64,000 bases of DNA, from contig JANCYW010000004.1 in the NCBI GenBank assembly GCA_026184775.1, positions 310,001 through 374,000 of the forward strand, in the 5' to 3' direction. This document shows, piece after piece, positions 46,213 through 56,382 of this stretch; the first letter of the stretch is position 1, and each line of letters starts with the position of its first letter. Made by a program: the position numbers and the translations under genes. The notes below the pieces were generated by a model, which saw only the letters and a list, made by a program, of their open reading frames with translations, was not told where the DNA came from and did not search any database. The stretch is from Cyanidium caldarium (lineage: Eukaryota > Rhodophyta > Bangiophyceae > Cyanidiales > Cyanidiaceae).

Positions 46213-47541
46213 ATGGCACCGGTGACGATCCAGTCGGTGACTGCACGGCAGATATTCGACTCGCGGGGTAACCCGACGGTGGAGGTGGACGTGACGACCT
46301 CTCAGGGGCTGTTTCGGGCGGCGGTGCCCTCGGGCGCCTCCACCGGCAAGCACGAGGCGCTCGAGTTGCGCGACGGGGATGCGGCACAGTATATGGGCAA
46401 GGGCGTGCAGAAAGCGATTGCTAATGTGAGGGGTGAGATCGCCAAGGCGGTGACGGGTATGGAGGTGACCGATCAGCGGGCGGTCGATGCGCGCATGATC
46501 GAGCTGGACGGGACGCCGGGCGGGTTCAAGCGGCGGCTGGGCGCCAACGCCATCCTGGGCGTGTCTATGGCGGTGTGTCGGGCGGGTGCTGCGGCCAAGG
46601 GCGTGCCGTTGTACAAGCACCTGAACGATCTGGCGGGGAGCCCGAAGATGCTGCTGCCGGTGCCCAGCTTCAACGTGATCAACGGCGGGGCGCATGCGGG
46701 CAACAAACTGGCCATGCAGGAGTTTATGATCATGCCGGTGGGCGCGCGTTCGTTCACAGAGGCGATGCGCATGGGCTCGGAGACGTATCAACACCTCAAG
46801 CTGATCATCAAGAAGCGGTACGGGTTGGATTCGACGGCGGTGGGCGACGAGGGCGGCTTCGCACCGAATATCAGCGGCGCCGATGAGGCGTTCGACCTGT
46901 TGCAGGCGGCCATCGAAGCGGCCGGCTATACGGGCAAGGTGAAGATCGCCATGGACTCGGCGGCGAGCGAGTTTTGGAATGAAAACCGCAACGCGTACGA
47001 CCTGGACTTCAAGAACCCCAACAGCGGCGGCGCCGCCGATAAGAGCAAGCAGGAGCTGGTGGAGATGTACCGCCACTTTTGCAGCCAGTACCCGTTGGTG
47101 TCGTTGGAAGACCCATTCCACGAGGAGGATTTCGAGGCGTACGCAGCGCTGACCGCACAAATCGGCGAGCGCTTCCAAGTGGTCGGCGACGATCTGCTGG
47201 TCACCAACATGGACCGCATCCGCATCGCCATGGAGAAGCGGGCGTGCAACGCGTTGCTACTGAAAGTGAATCAGATTGGCACGGTCACCGAATCCATCCA
47301 AGCGTATCAGCACTGTCGGCAGAACGGCTGGGGCGTGATGGTGAGCCATCGCAGTGGCGAGACCGAGGACAGTTTCATCGCCGACCTGACGGTGGGCCTG
47401 GCCACCGGCCAGCTCAAGAGCGGCGCGCCGTGTCGCTCGGAGCGTCTGGCCAAATACAATCAGTTGTTGCGCATTGAGGAGGAACTGGGCAGTGCCGCCG
47501 TGTACGCGGGCGCCAACTTTCGCACGCCCTGGAAGGCCTGA
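46213..47541 (+). CDS. ENO: Enolase (2-phosphoglycerate dehydratase)
   Basis: Glycolytic enzyme converting 2-phosphoglycerate to phosphoenolpyruvate. 442 residues. It begins [20 protein letters not shown] and contains [79 protein letters not shown] and [16 protein letters not shown], including the metal-binding Asp/Glu/Asp and catalytic Lys. No leader precedes ATG 46213, so this copy is cytosolic; the upstream frame is open but lacks another ATG. The 40 bases before the start are CT-rich. Confidence 0.98.
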   Translation: MAPVTIQSVTARQIFDSRGNPTVEVDVTTSQGLFRAAVPSGASTGKHEALELRDGDAAQYMGKGVQKAIANVRGEIAKAVTGMEVTDQRAVDARMIELDGTPGGFKRRLGANAILGVSMAVCRAGAAAKGVPLYKHLNDLAGSPKMLLPVPSFNVINGGAHAGNKLAMQEFMIMPVGARSFTEAMRMGSETYQHLKLIIKKRYGLDSTAVGDEGGFAPNISGADEAFDLLQAAIEAAGYTGKVKIAMDSAASEFWNENRNAYDLDFKNPNSGGAADKSKQELVEMYRHFCSQYPLVSLEDPFHEEDFEAYAALTAQIGERFQVVGDDLLVTNMDRIRIAMEKRACNALLLKVNQIGTVTESIQAYQHCRQNGWGVMVSHRSGETEDSFIADLTVGLATGQLKSGAPCRSERLAKYNQLLRIEEELGSAAVYAGANFRTPWKA

Positions 47542-47655
47542 TCGGGTGCAGAGCGCGCGGGGGAAAGCGAGACGGTGGTGTATGCGCGCAATTGGCTGGG
47601 AGGAATGCTGAAGAAGCCGATAAAGTGGTCTCCGACTCGTAACGCGTCTTTTACC

Positions 47656-49494
47656 TTATGGATAGGATGGCCCATCGTCGGTGTAGGCGCCCTCCTCGGT
47701 CGACGACGACGACGACAGCGGCGGCGGCGGCGGCAGCGCCTCCTCCTCCAGAAACAAATCCCCGCTGACGCTGTCATACGCGAACAGCTCGGCGTAACGA
47801 CCCCATTCGATGGCGGTGTCCAGCTGGCGACGCGATTCGGATGGCGAGAAGCGCCGGTCCAACACCGTGTCCAGAATCAGGCTCTCCGGGATGCGTCGCT
47901 GCTTGGCCTGCTGCAGCAGTCGGTAGATGATCTGAATGAGGCGCGCGTCGGGCGCCACCAGCAGCGTCTCCCGCACGATGCGTTTGCGTTCGTCGACGCT
48001 GCCGGCGACAAAGGCGTGGCCCTTGTCGGTGAGCGACACGTCGCCTGCGGACACTTGCAACAGGCCGAGTATCTCGCTCGCCTCCACGATCGGGTACAGG
48101 CCGTCCACATCCAGCTGCAGCGATTGGCCCAGTCGGTACAGGTCGATCACCGGCGTGCTCTCCGACGCCAGCAACAGCAGCAGACCAGCCACCGACCCGA
48201 TACGCACGGGTGGTAGCATCGGAAAGCCGTCCTCGGCATACGATGCCCGCGCTGCCTCCGCCGAGGAGATACTGCCGCGGGCGGTGTTGGCTAGGTGGCC
48301 GTCACCTCGTCGCGGCGGGGCGGTCGCAGCGGGCGCGGCGCTCCCTCGGGCCGCGGCACGCGTAGGGGCCGCTGTTGGCGGTGGTGCTCGCTGCGATGCA
48401 TCGAAACGTTCCGTCCGGCCAGCTCGTCGCGCCGAGGTCATCGCGCCGATCGCGTTCCCATCGGCTGGCATCTCGTCATCGCTGATAATCTGGTACACCC
48501 GATCCACCAGCCCCTGAAACGCATCCGACTTGCGATCTCGCGGATGCTGCAACATCACCGGTATCTCGGCGCGAATATGTCCGGGTGCCTTGCCCAGCAC
48601 CACGATGCGATCCGCCAACGACACCGCCTCCTCGATGCCGTGCGTCACCATCAGAATGCTGCGCGTGGGCATCGAGCCCGACATCCACAGACTCAACAGC
48701 TCGGAGCGCAGGTTCTCGGTGGTCAACACGTCCAGCGCACTGAACGGTTCGTCGAGCAGTAGCAACGTGGGATGGGTGACCAGCGCGCGCGCGAACCCCA
48801 CCCGCTGCCGTTGCCCGCCAGACAGCTCCTTGGGGAAAGCGTTCTCGTAGCCGTCCAGACCGATCAAGTCCACCATCTGGGTGGCCATACGTCGACGCTC
48901 CTCCACCGACGTGCGCGTGTCCAGTCCCATCATCACGTTCTCCACGACGGTGAGCCACGGGAAGAGCGCAAAGTTCTGAAACACAATGGCCGCCCGCGGG
49001 TTCACCCCCTCCAACTGCTGCCCGCAGAAGAATACCTCGCCGGAGGTGGGACGTATCAAGCCGGCGAACAGGCGGAGGATGGTGGATTTGCCGCTGCCCG
49101 ACTGGCCCACCAAGCTCACGATTTCATCGTTGCGCAACGCCAGGGAGACGTTTTGCACTACCGGGATGCCCTCCTTGATGCAGTAAGTGGCGCGTATCAA
49201 TTCCGCCACCGGGGCGTTCTGATCAGCGCCAACACCGTCCTCTGCTCCCGCGGCAGGTATGCGCGTAGGCGAGGACGGCGATGAAGACGATGACGAGCGG
49301 AACGAGGCCAAGCTGGCCCACGGGCAAGCGGTGTGCAAGCGCGCCGGCCGCGTCAAAGCGCCTCCCAGCCGTCGTCCGTCGGTGCTGCGGCTGACCAAGT
49401 AACCTGGCGGGCGTCGGTTGAGCTGTCGCCCCAGAGGCGCGGCAAACATTGGCTCCATGGCGCCGATGAAGTGGTGGCCCCGGCGGCGGTCCAT
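47656..49494 (-). CDS. Bacterial-type NitT/TauT ABC transporter ATPase with C-terminal AAA-associated domain
   Basis: 612 residues. The first 70 are rich in Arg, Ser, Leu and Pro with almost no acids, an organelle-type leader. The ABC domain follows: Walker A GQSGSGKST at 130-138, Q-loop Gln173 in VFQNFALFPWLTV, signature LSGGQ at 224-228, Walker B LLLLDEPFSALD from 244, and H-loop His285 in MVTHGIEEA. This is the nitrate/sulfonate/taurine importer type. An Ala/Pro/Arg-rich linker (about 345-420) leads to a domain (about 425-570) with the pattern of PF09821: GLLLLLASES, VDGLYPIVEASEILGLLQV, LTDKGHAFV, ERKRIVRETLL, and AIEWGRYAELFAYD. That domain is normally bacterial or archaeal. No permease gene is nearby. 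The start could also be 49458 or 49449. Convergent with enolase (114 bp). Confidence 0.88.
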   Translation of the reverse strand: MDRRRGHHFIGAMEPMFAAPLGRQLNRRPPGYLVSRSTDGRRLGGALTRPARLHTACPWASLASFRSSSSSSPSSPTRIPAAGAEDGVGADQNAPVAELIRATYCIKEGIPVVQNVSLALRNDEIVSLVGQSGSGKSTILRLFAGLIRPTSGEVFFCGQQLEGVNPRAAIVFQNFALFPWLTVVENVMMGLDTRTSVEERRRMATQMVDLIGLDGYENAFPKELSGGQRQRVGFARALVTHPTLLLLDEPFSALDVLTTENLRSELLSLWMSGSMPTRSILMVTHGIEEAVSLADRIVVLGKAPGHIRAEIPVMLQHPRDRKSDAFQGLVDRVYQIISDDEMPADGNAIGAMTSARRAGRTERFDASQRAPPPTAAPTRAAARGSAAPAATAPPRRGDGHLANTARGSISSAEAARASYAEDGFPMLPPVRIGSVAGLLLLLASESTPVIDLYRLGQSLQLDVDGLYPIVEASEILGLLQVSAGDVSLTDKGHAFVAGSVDERKRIVRETLLVAPDARLIQIIYRLLQQAKQRRIPESLILDTVLDRRFSPSESRRQLDTAIEWGRYAELFAYDSVSGDLFLEEEALPPPPPLSSSSSTEEGAYTDDGPSYP

Positions 49495-49723
49495 GCGTTC
49501 ACCACTGGAGAGATTCGTGCGCGGTCATCGCCCGTGAGGAGGGACGGTGCGCGAGCCATCCGTAGGGGCATTCGGAAAAATAGGGGAATCGCGGAGGGAG
49601 ATCCCGAAAATGCGCGTTTGGAGAATATGGAGGAAACGTCCCCTGACGCATCGCACCAGCGGTTCCCTCCACGCTTCGCGCTCCGTTGCGGCATCCTCCT
49701 CCCGCCTCTCATCCTCTCTGACT

Positions 49724-49936
49724 ATGGTCAACGCTTTATCGGGCGCGCTATTTGGTTTGGCCGTGCAATTCATGTCCAACTCGCTTCAGAAGCTGCCACT
49801 GATGCGGCGTCCGTGGGAGCATCTGCTGTGGATGGGCGGCGGCGCCTGGGCGGGCCACCGGCTGGGAATTTGGACCGCCGAACAGCAAAAGGTGCTGGAA
49901 CAGCAGGAGGCGCGCAAGCGAAAGGGGCACGCTTGA
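49724..49936 (+). CDS. Small membrane protein, possibly a complex I accessory subunit
   Basis: A 70-residue protein with a hydrophobic N-terminal helix (ALSGALFGLAVQFMSN), the segment KLPLMRRPWEHLLWMGGGAW, and a charged C-terminal helix ending Lys/Arg. The helix - RPWEH - Gly-rich helix layout recalls small NDUFC2/NUXM-type subunits of mitochondrial complex I, but this is only an impression. An in-frame ATG at 49610 would add a basic, Ser/Arg-rich leader of 38 residues that could be a mitochondrial presequence. It is divergent from the ABC ATPase and convergent with the Nup160-like gene, whose stop lies 17 bp beyond. Confidence 0.5.
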   Translation: MVNALSGALFGLAVQFMSNSLQKLPLMRRPWEHLLWMGGGAWAGHRLGIWTAEQQKVLEQQEARKRKGHA

Positions 49937-49953
49937 ATCACAGTGAAAACGCT

Positions 49954-52900
49954 TTAGGTGGTGGAGACGGCGGGTGTCGATGTGGCTGCGGCTTTGACGA
50001 AAACGTGCCACGCCTGCTGCAGCTCGGTGCAGGGATCGGCAGCCGAACCGCTGCGGCGGACAATCTGCAATATCGACTGCACTTGGCCGACGGGAACGTA
50101 GATCGGCTGTGTGGATGACGCGTCCACCGCCGCAGCAGTGGCCTGCTGCAGGCAGCAGGTGGCGAGGCGGGCGGCATCGGCGACGCGGCCGTGGCGTAGC
50201 AGACGATCCAGCACGGCGGCCAGGCGGTGTTCGTGCCATGCCGCCGCCTCCATCAACCACTGCGGCGGCGGAGGCGGGGTAAGCGTGGTTCGATCGCGTG
50301 GCTGGGGCAGGGGTTGCGGCGACGCTCTGGGGGTCACGGCGGCCGATGATGGCTGCCACAGCGCCAACCACGCCTCCAGCGCGGCCAAATGCACGCCGGC
50401 GGCAGCTGTGCGGCTAGCACGCCGCAACGCGCGACGCAGCAACCGCACCAGGTGCTCGGCGCCCGATGCAGCTACCTGCATCATCACGCTCTCGGTCATA
50501 TGGCGGGCGAGTCGCTGCAGCTCGTGTCGCAATACATCGTCCGTGGCAGCTGTGGGGCGCGCTTGCCCTCCGCGACCCGCCCCATACCAACACTGCAAGA
50601 GGGAGACGGCGGTCAGCATGGCCGGCTGACCATATGAATCGTCGTCGGCCATATCCACCAACTTGCGAGCGGTCGCCCGCACCGCCGCCTCTCCGGTGTC
50701 GAAGTAGTGCCCATCGAAATCCGCCACCGGCCGCGGCGGCCGAACGTCACGGCCGTCACAACCGTGTAGCAGCCGCAGCTGACAGCGCACCAACAGCAAC
50801 TGGCGCTCCAGCTCCAATGCAGTGATGGCACCGATGGGCGCCAGCGGCACACTGACCCACCGCTCACCGCTTTGGTGCAACGCAAACACCGCCAAATGTA
50901 GCGCCCGGTACCGATCCGCCTGCAAAGCCACCAGCTCGTCCCACACGCCCGATCGCAGTCTCCGGCGCGCTTCCACTTGTCCGCGCGCTCGCACTGCCCA
51001 CTCGGCGGCCAGGCGCGCTGCGGTCCACGCGTCGCCCGTGCGGAGTGCGGCGGCGTAGGCGCGTTCGTAGGCGCGGCGGCACGTCGACACCTCGGCCGCG
51101 GTGGCCATTCGCGCCAACACCTCCACCACCCGAAAACGCAACAACGGCGGCAGCGGTTGCTGCAACAGCCAATCTAGTCGACCCGTGTCCAGCGCCCGAC
51201 ACACCAACACATACAGTGAGTCGCGTGCCCGTCGCGCATCCGCATCGCTATCGGCCACCAGCTGCGCCAACGCCTCCGTCATGTCGCCGGCCTCGAGCGC
51301 TCGGGTAAACGCCAGCGTGCGCAACCGCACCAAGCGCTCGTCGGTGTTGCCGGGAGCGTCTTGTCCTAATTGCTGTCGTTGTTCGATGGCGTGAATGGCC
51401 AGCTGCGCCGCACGCAGCGTCTCCGGTCCCGCCCGCTCATCGTCCAGCCGGCGCACCGTCCACTCGCGGTACTCGAGGGCGTCAGCGGCAGCGACATTCC
51501 CGGTGAGCAGGTGCACCGCGCGGTGATCGTCGGCGGATACGGCGGCATCAGCGGCATCCAGCAGGCGCGCTGCGGCTTCCCAGCACGCCAACGCCTCGGA
51601 CGCGGCCGCCGCGAATTGCAAATGTACCAGGCCCTGCAAATGTAAGAGCGTCACCGGCATCTGCTCTGGATTCAGCAGCGGCAGTGCGCGTCGCCCATCC
51701 CCGGCTAGTGCCAACAGCACCGCCGCCAGGACGGCTTGCGGAGGTGGCTCGGTGAACAGCCGCGACAGAAACGCCATCCAAGCGAAACCATCACCGGGAG
51801 GCTCTGGCACTGCAGCGCGAAAACGTTCGGCAAAAGCGCTGATGACGGCCGCCAGCGCCTCTGTCGACGCGTCGGCACAGAGCACGTACTCGGCCAGAGT
51901 GATGCGCGGACAACCGTCGACCGGTGTGCACGCCATCCGGGCCAGATCGCGATACTGGATGGCGCACGCGTGCCATTCGGTTCGCTGGTGCTCGTCGCGC
52001 ACTCGGCGTCCTGCCAGACGAGCGATGAGGTATCGGGCCACGGCCACTTGCGGCAAGGCGTGCGCCGCCATCGTCAGCCACACACCGCGATTGCCCGTCG
52101 GACGGCTGCGCACATCATCGACCGTGCCAATCGGTTGCCGCAACCGCTCCCAGAGACGCTGCGTGATCGATGCGGGCCAGGAAGGCAGTGATGCCCCATC
52201 TTCCTCGGTGCCCGGCGAGAACAAATCCGCCAACCAATCGGGCTGGAGCGGTGCCAGCGTCGCCGGCACCACGGCGCCGCGGCTCAACACCACCGATTCA
52301 AAAGCGTCGCATGGCCGCAGCAGCGCCGCGCCCCAGTTGTGCAGCAACAGCGGCCAACCGGTGGACGCCTCGATGCCGACCGCCAGCAGACTTGCCCCGT
52401 CGTCGCGATAAAGCGCTCGCGCCCGGGACAACCAGCGATGCGCCCGCTCGGGCTCGCGCTCAGCCAGCCGGCGCAGCGACTCCTCCACCGCCTGCCATTC
52501 ATCCCATTCCGTCATCGGTACGCCGTATACCGAGTCGTCGATATCGCCGTGCGAGTCTTCCCGGCGCTCGGCGCGCAAGTCGGCCGCGGACGCCAACCAC
52601 ACTGTGCGTCGAGAGAAGCGACCCGGCACCAACAGCCGTTCTACGGCATTTGGCGTCTCGGCGTCCAGCACCGCTTGTGTGCTCCACGCCTCGTTGCTCT
52701 CGTCCGCCTCGCGCAGGGTTTGCGCATGGACCGCGCACAGCGGATTGGTCTCCCCGGTGGATGTCGGCTGCGTCACCAAGTCGCGCAGCGCCGTCGTGGA
52801 GGCGTACGAGACGCGTCCACCGGACCAGGCGATGAACAGATAGCGACCGTCGGGTGTGAGCGCCACATCGTGCACTGGATCCAGGGGGCAGGCGTTCTGG

Positions 52901-54249
52901 TGGAGGACCGTGCTGGTGATCGGCCGGATGCCGGTCTCCGCACTAGCCATATCACTGGAGTCTGTGGCGCTGAGCGTGATGCGCATGACGGGCGGTTTGG
53001 GTTCCTCGTTGACGAAGGCGATCGTGATCCAGAGCAGCTCGCCAGGTGTCGATGTTCCCGTCACCGGGGGCGGTAACGGCACCACGAAATGTTGTCTACC
53101 CTGATGCAACGGCATGAAAACTGTCTCTGAGCATGCCAGCACCGTCCCGGCATCCGCATCCCACACCGTCCACTCGCCGCCGAATGTCAGGCTCACGATA
53201 CGGTCCGGGCGACCCGGCGAGGCAGTGACCGCAGCTATGGCAGGCGAGCGACGTTGGGCGCTCTCGCGCCCCTCCGCGGTTGCGTTGAGTGCGGCTCGCC
53301 AACGTGATCGAGTGCGCCGCGGCGGCTCCGGGGAGGCTCGCAACGGTGCTCGCCAAACCTGCGTCACTGGTGGCATGCGCGCGTGCGGCGATGATTGCAT
53401 CGAGGCGCTCGTAAAATGCACCCGCGACAGGCTGCCGTCCGCCATGCCCACCACAAGTCCGTGTTCGCCCACGCTAACCGCACAGGCGGCCTCATCGTGC
53501 AGGTGCGCCCACTGCATGTTTCCGAACGATGCCTCGGGGCCGATGTCCATGTCCATCTGGGGCGTGCCGGGTAGGTGTTGACGGATCGGTGGGCCACCCG
53601 CTGATCCTGCCATTCCGGCCACCGCCATCGCCCCTTCCGATACACTCCGCTCCCAGCGGAACACCAGACCTCCCACTAACACCACATACAGCGCTCGTTT
53701 GGAGGCACTGAACTGCACGGGCAGCGCCAGCGGCGCCGGCAAGAGTAGTCGCCAGCCGATCTCCACTTGAGCACATCGTGGCCGCCGCGACAACACTTGC
53801 CACACCCACTCTGACGCCACCTCGACTGGCGCTGGTACCACTGCGTCCACGAAGCGCTTCCGCACCACCTCCACACACGGTTGCGGTGTAGCTGATGTTT
53901 TCGACGGCTCCGACGATCTCGCCCTGGTGTAAAACACCGTTCGCCACATGATGACCTCCACATCGCCTGAGGCATCTCCACCGACACTCGTCACGCCACC
54001 GTGCAAGCTACTATCCAGTTTGTCGCGCTCTCGCACACACTCCCGGGTCACCAACAGGGCGTCGCGCACCCGCTGCACTGGCCCTGGCCCGCTCCCGCCA
54101 CGATCGACTCCCGCGCTCTCCAGCTCCCACACCTCAAATTTCCCCACCTCATCCCACCGAAACAGCACCGTCTCCCGCAAATCTTCCAAAGCACTCCAAT
54201 CTTCCATCCCCTCCATCCCATCCCCAGCCGCCTCCGATGCGTCGGACAT
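49954..54249 (-). CDS. NUP160: Nup160/Nup120-like nucleoporin
   Basis: 1431 residues. The N-terminal 560 or so form beta-propeller-like repeats (CAVSVGEHGLVVGMADGSLS; SLTFGGEWTVWDADAGTVL; DVALTPDGRYLFIAWSGGRV). The rest is all-helical: tandem helix pairs with LYVLVCRALDTGRLDWLLQ, RAYERAYAAALRTGDAWTAA and DRYRALHLAVFALHQSGERW, then ITALELERQLLLVRCQLRLL. This last order (repeated 'YxxLYxxxLxxGDxxxAA', 'ALxLAxNAL', 'ITLxELExxYxLxxAxxxL') is the mark of Nup160 in the Nup107-160 outer-ring complex. A propeller-solenoid of another kind is the alternative. ATG at 54249; the frame is open upstream to a TTG. It is divergent from PEX5. Confidence 0.62.
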   Translation of the reverse strand: MSDASEAAGDGMEGMEDWSALEDLRETVLFRWDEVGKFEVWELESAGVDRGGSGPGPVQRVRDALLVTRECVRERDKLDSSLHGGVTSVGGDASGDVEVIMWRTVFYTRARSSEPSKTSATPQPCVEVVRKRFVDAVVPAPVEVASEWVWQVLSRRPRCAQVEIGWRLLLPAPLALPVQFSASKRALYVVLVGGLVFRWERSVSEGAMAVAGMAGSAGGPPIRQHLPGTPQMDMDIGPEASFGNMQWAHLHDEAACAVSVGEHGLVVGMADGSLSRVHFTSASMQSSPHARMPPVTQVWRAPLRASPEPPRRTRSRWRAALNATAEGRESAQRRSPAIAAVTASPGRPDRIVSLTFGGEWTVWDADAGTVLACSETVFMPLHQGRQHFVVPLPPPVTGTSTPGELLWITIAFVNEEPKPPVMRITLSATDSSDMASAETGIRPITSTVLHQNACPLDPVHDVALTPDGRYLFIAWSGGRVSYASTTALRDLVTQPTSTGETNPLCAVHAQTLREADESNEAWSTQAVLDAETPNAVERLLVPGRFSRRTVWLASAADLRAERREDSHGDIDDSVYGVPMTEWDEWQAVEESLRRLAEREPERAHRWLSRARALYRDDGASLLAVGIEASTGWPLLLHNWGAALLRPCDAFESVVLSRGAVVPATLAPLQPDWLADLFSPGTEEDGASLPSWPASITQRLWERLRQPIGTVDDVRSRPTGNRGVWLTMAAHALPQVAVARYLIARLAGRRVRDEHQRTEWHACAIQYRDLARMACTPVDGCPRITLAEYVLCADASTEALAAVISAFAERFRAAVPEPPGDGFAWMAFLSRLFTEPPPQAVLAAVLLALAGDGRRALPLLNPEQMPVTLLHLQGLVHLQFAAAASEALACWEAAARLLDAADAAVSADDHRAVHLLTGNVAAADALEYREWTVRRLDDERAGPETLRAAQLAIHAIEQRQQLGQDAPGNTDERLVRLRTLAFTRALEAGDMTEALAQLVADSDADARRARDSLYVLVCRALDTGRLDWLLQQPLPPLLRFRVVEVLARMATAAEVSTCRRAYERAYAAALRTGDAWTAARLAAEWAVRARGQVEARRRLRSGVWDELVALQADRYRALHLAVFALHQSGERWVSVPLAPIGAITALELERQLLLVRCQLRLLHGCDGRDVRPPRPVADFDGHYFDTGEAAVRATARKLVDMADDDSYGQPAMLTAVSLLQCWYGAGRGGQARPTAATDDVLRHELQRLARHMTESVMMQVAASGAEHLVRLLRRALRRASRTAAAGVHLAALEAWLALWQPSSAAVTPRASPQPLPQPRDRTTLTPPPPPQWLMEAAAWHEHRLAAVLDRLLRHGRVADAARLATCCLQQATAAAVDASSTQPIYVPVGQVQSILQIVRRSGSAADPCTELQQAWHVFVKAAATSTPAVSTT

Positions 54250-54522
54250 GGTCGGTTGGGTGTGCCGACCTGACCGGGCGTACGCGTCGCAGACGCTCTC
54301 TCTCCGGTCACGCAAACCGATCGTGACGTTTCATGGCGGTGTTGTGGGACGGCGCGATCACCGATCGCGCAGCCGTCTCTCCGGACTCGGTGCGGAGCAT
54401 TGACCGTCCGAGAGGGCGTCTCGATTCCTCTGAGGCGGTTAGGAGGGAATTCGATGGCAACGGTGCTCACGTGGTGCTAACGCTTGGTCGCGTTGCACGC
54501 TTTCCTTCTTATCCCCTCTCTC

Positions 54523-56382
54523 ATGGCGTCGTTGCGTGAATTCGGCACGCGAGGCACCAACGACGGCGGGGCGTGCTTGCCGGACGATGTGTCGGGAGCG
54601 TTGCGGCGACCGCCGGGACCGTCCAATGCGGCGTCGCGTTTTGCGGGTCAAGTGCTGACACGGCCCAGCGAACGGGAACGGTTCTTACAGGCGCCGCCGG
54701 GGGTCCATGCGGGCGGCGTGGTGGCGCCGCGGCCGGGGGAGGAGTTTGTGGAGATGCCGTTGCCGCCGGGGATGACCGCGCCGCGAGCAGCGGCGCCATC
54801 CTATGCGCCCCGAGATGGCGGTCTGGTGGCGGAATTTCAGCGATTCGGGTTGGCACCGGGCAAGGCGCCGTGGATGCCGCCGCCTCTGCCACCAGCCGCG
54901 GCGATGGCGTCGTCGGCACATTTTCCGGGAGCGTATGAAGCCGCGTGGAATCAGGCAGCTGTGGGCAACGCCAAGACGGCGCCGGCGATGCCGCCGCCGC
55001 AGATGGCCATGCAGTACGCGCGACCATACACCAGCGGGTACTGGCCGCGATACACGGCGATGATGGCACCAGCGATGATGGGCAGCCCGTGGGCCGGCAG
55101 AGCGACCGTCCTGCCTCAGCAAGAATCGCAGGCGTCTGCCAGCACGAGCGCTGCTACTGTGGACGCCCGCAACGAGTGGGTGTCAGAGTTTTCTCAGACG
55201 CTGCCCGTTTCTCATCCGACGACCGCCGCGGAGGCGCCGCCAGAGGCCACCCACGCCCCCGCCAGCTTTGAGGCGGTGTTACGGGACACGCAGCAGGAGT
55301 GGCAAGACACCTTCGACGACGACTTTTACGCGTTCGCTGGGCGGCGCATCACCGACACGCCGTACCGCTTCGAGCACAGCACGGCGGATAATCGGTACCT
55401 GCAGCAGGCGCATCAACAGCCGTCGTTGGACAACAGGGCGGCAGCGCTGGAGGCGCTGGCGGAGGGTGAACGCTTGTATGCCGAGGGACAGTTGGCCGAG
55501 GCTATCATGGCCTTTGAGGCGGCCGTCAAACTCGACTCCACCCTGTCGCGCGCGTGGTACTTTTTGGGCGTGTCGCACGCGGAATCCGATCAGGACCCGC
55601 AGGCCATCGCCAGCCTGAAACGGGTGCTGGAGTGTCATCAGGAGGACGCCTCTTCAAACGACATGCTGGCGGATGCGTTGTTGTGTCTGGCGGTCTCGTA
55701 TACCAACGAGCTGAACCAGCGCGAAGCGTTGAACTACCTGCAGCGCTGGCTGGACCTGCATCCGACATATCGACAAGTGCAGGCGCCGGAACAAGACGCC
55801 GGAATAGAGGCGCTGACCGAGGTGGCCCCCGCAGAGACCGCCTGGAACGCGCAGACGGCCGCTTCGGCCACGGCCGCCGCCTACCAACAGCAGCGTCGCC
55901 TGATGAAGCGCGTATCGTCGGCGTTGCAATCGTTGCCGGGCGCCGCGGATGACGCTGATCTGCATTCGGTGCTGGGCGTGCTACACAACCTGGCCCACGA
56001 TTACGATGCGGCGGTGGCCTCGTTTCGTAGCGCAGTACAGAGGCGTCCCGACGATTACCGCCTGTGGAATCGACTCGGGGCCACGCTGGCCAACCATTAC
56101 CAGGGACGCGAGGCGCTCAGCGCCTACCGCAGCGCCATCGATCTGCGGGAGAACTTTGTGCGCGCTTGGGTGAATGTGGGCACCTCGTACGCCAACCAGG
56201 GCGCCTATGAACAGGCCGCTAAGTATTACGTGCGGGCGCTACGTCGCAACCCGCGCGCGGTGCATATTTGGAGCTATCTGCGTACCGCCTGCATCGCCAT
56301 GAACCGTATGGACCTGCTGGCGCTCACCGAGAATGTCGACGAGGGCAATCTGAACGCGATTGCCGCCGCGGTGGGCGCCTGA
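54523..56382 (+). CDS. PEX5: Peroxisomal targeting signal receptor PEX5
   Basis: Imports PTS1 proteins into peroxisomes. 619 residues. The N-terminus has a single Cys (residue 18), the position ubiquitinated for receptor recycling. The disordered half carries two WxxxF docking motifs, WVSEF at 219-223 and WQDTF at 260-264, fewer than in animals or plants. From about residue 300 come the TPRs: LYAEGQLAEAIMAFEAAVKL, RAWYFLGVSHAESDQDPQAI, then after a linker LHSVLGVLHNLAHDYDAAVA, YRLWNRLGATLANHYQGREA and RAWVNVGTSYANQGAYEQAA, with the Asn residues that hold the SKL tail. ATG 54523 follows a CT-rich stretch. PEX13 lies directly downstream. Confidence 0.94.
   Translation: MASLREFGTRGTNDGGACLPDDVSGALRRPPGPSNAASRFAGQVLTRPSERERFLQAPPGVHAGGVVAPRPGEEFVEMPLPPGMTAPRAAAPSYAPRDGGLVAEFQRFGLAPGKAPWMPPPLPPAAAMASSAHFPGAYEAAWNQAAVGNAKTAPAMPPPQMAMQYARPYTSGYWPRYTAMMAPAMMGSPWAGRATVLPQQESQASASTSAATVDARNEWVSEFSQTLPVSHPTTAAEAPPEATHAPASFEAVLRDTQQEWQDTFDDDFYAFAGRRITDTPYRFEHSTADNRYLQQAHQQPSLDNRAAALEALAEGERLYAEGQLAEAIMAFEAAVKLDSTLSRAWYFLGVSHAESDQDPQAIASLKRVLECHQEDASSNDMLADALLCLAVSYTNELNQREALNYLQRWLDLHPTYRQVQAPEQDAGIEALTEVAPAETAWNAQTAASATAAAYQQQRRLMKRVSSALQSLPGAADDADLHSVLGVLHNLAHDYDAAVASFRSAVQRRPDDYRLWNRLGATLANHYQGREALSAYRSAIDLRENFVRAWVNVGTSYANQGAYEQAAKYYVRALRRNPRAVHIWSYLRTACIAMNRMDLLALTENVDEGNLNAIAAAVGA

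Noticed and set aside
47656-49494. A contaminating bacterial segment at the ABC ATPase
   Set aside because: Codon use and GC match the neighbours, the gene has a eukaryotic-type leader, and enolase and other eukaryotic genes lie immediately on both sides.
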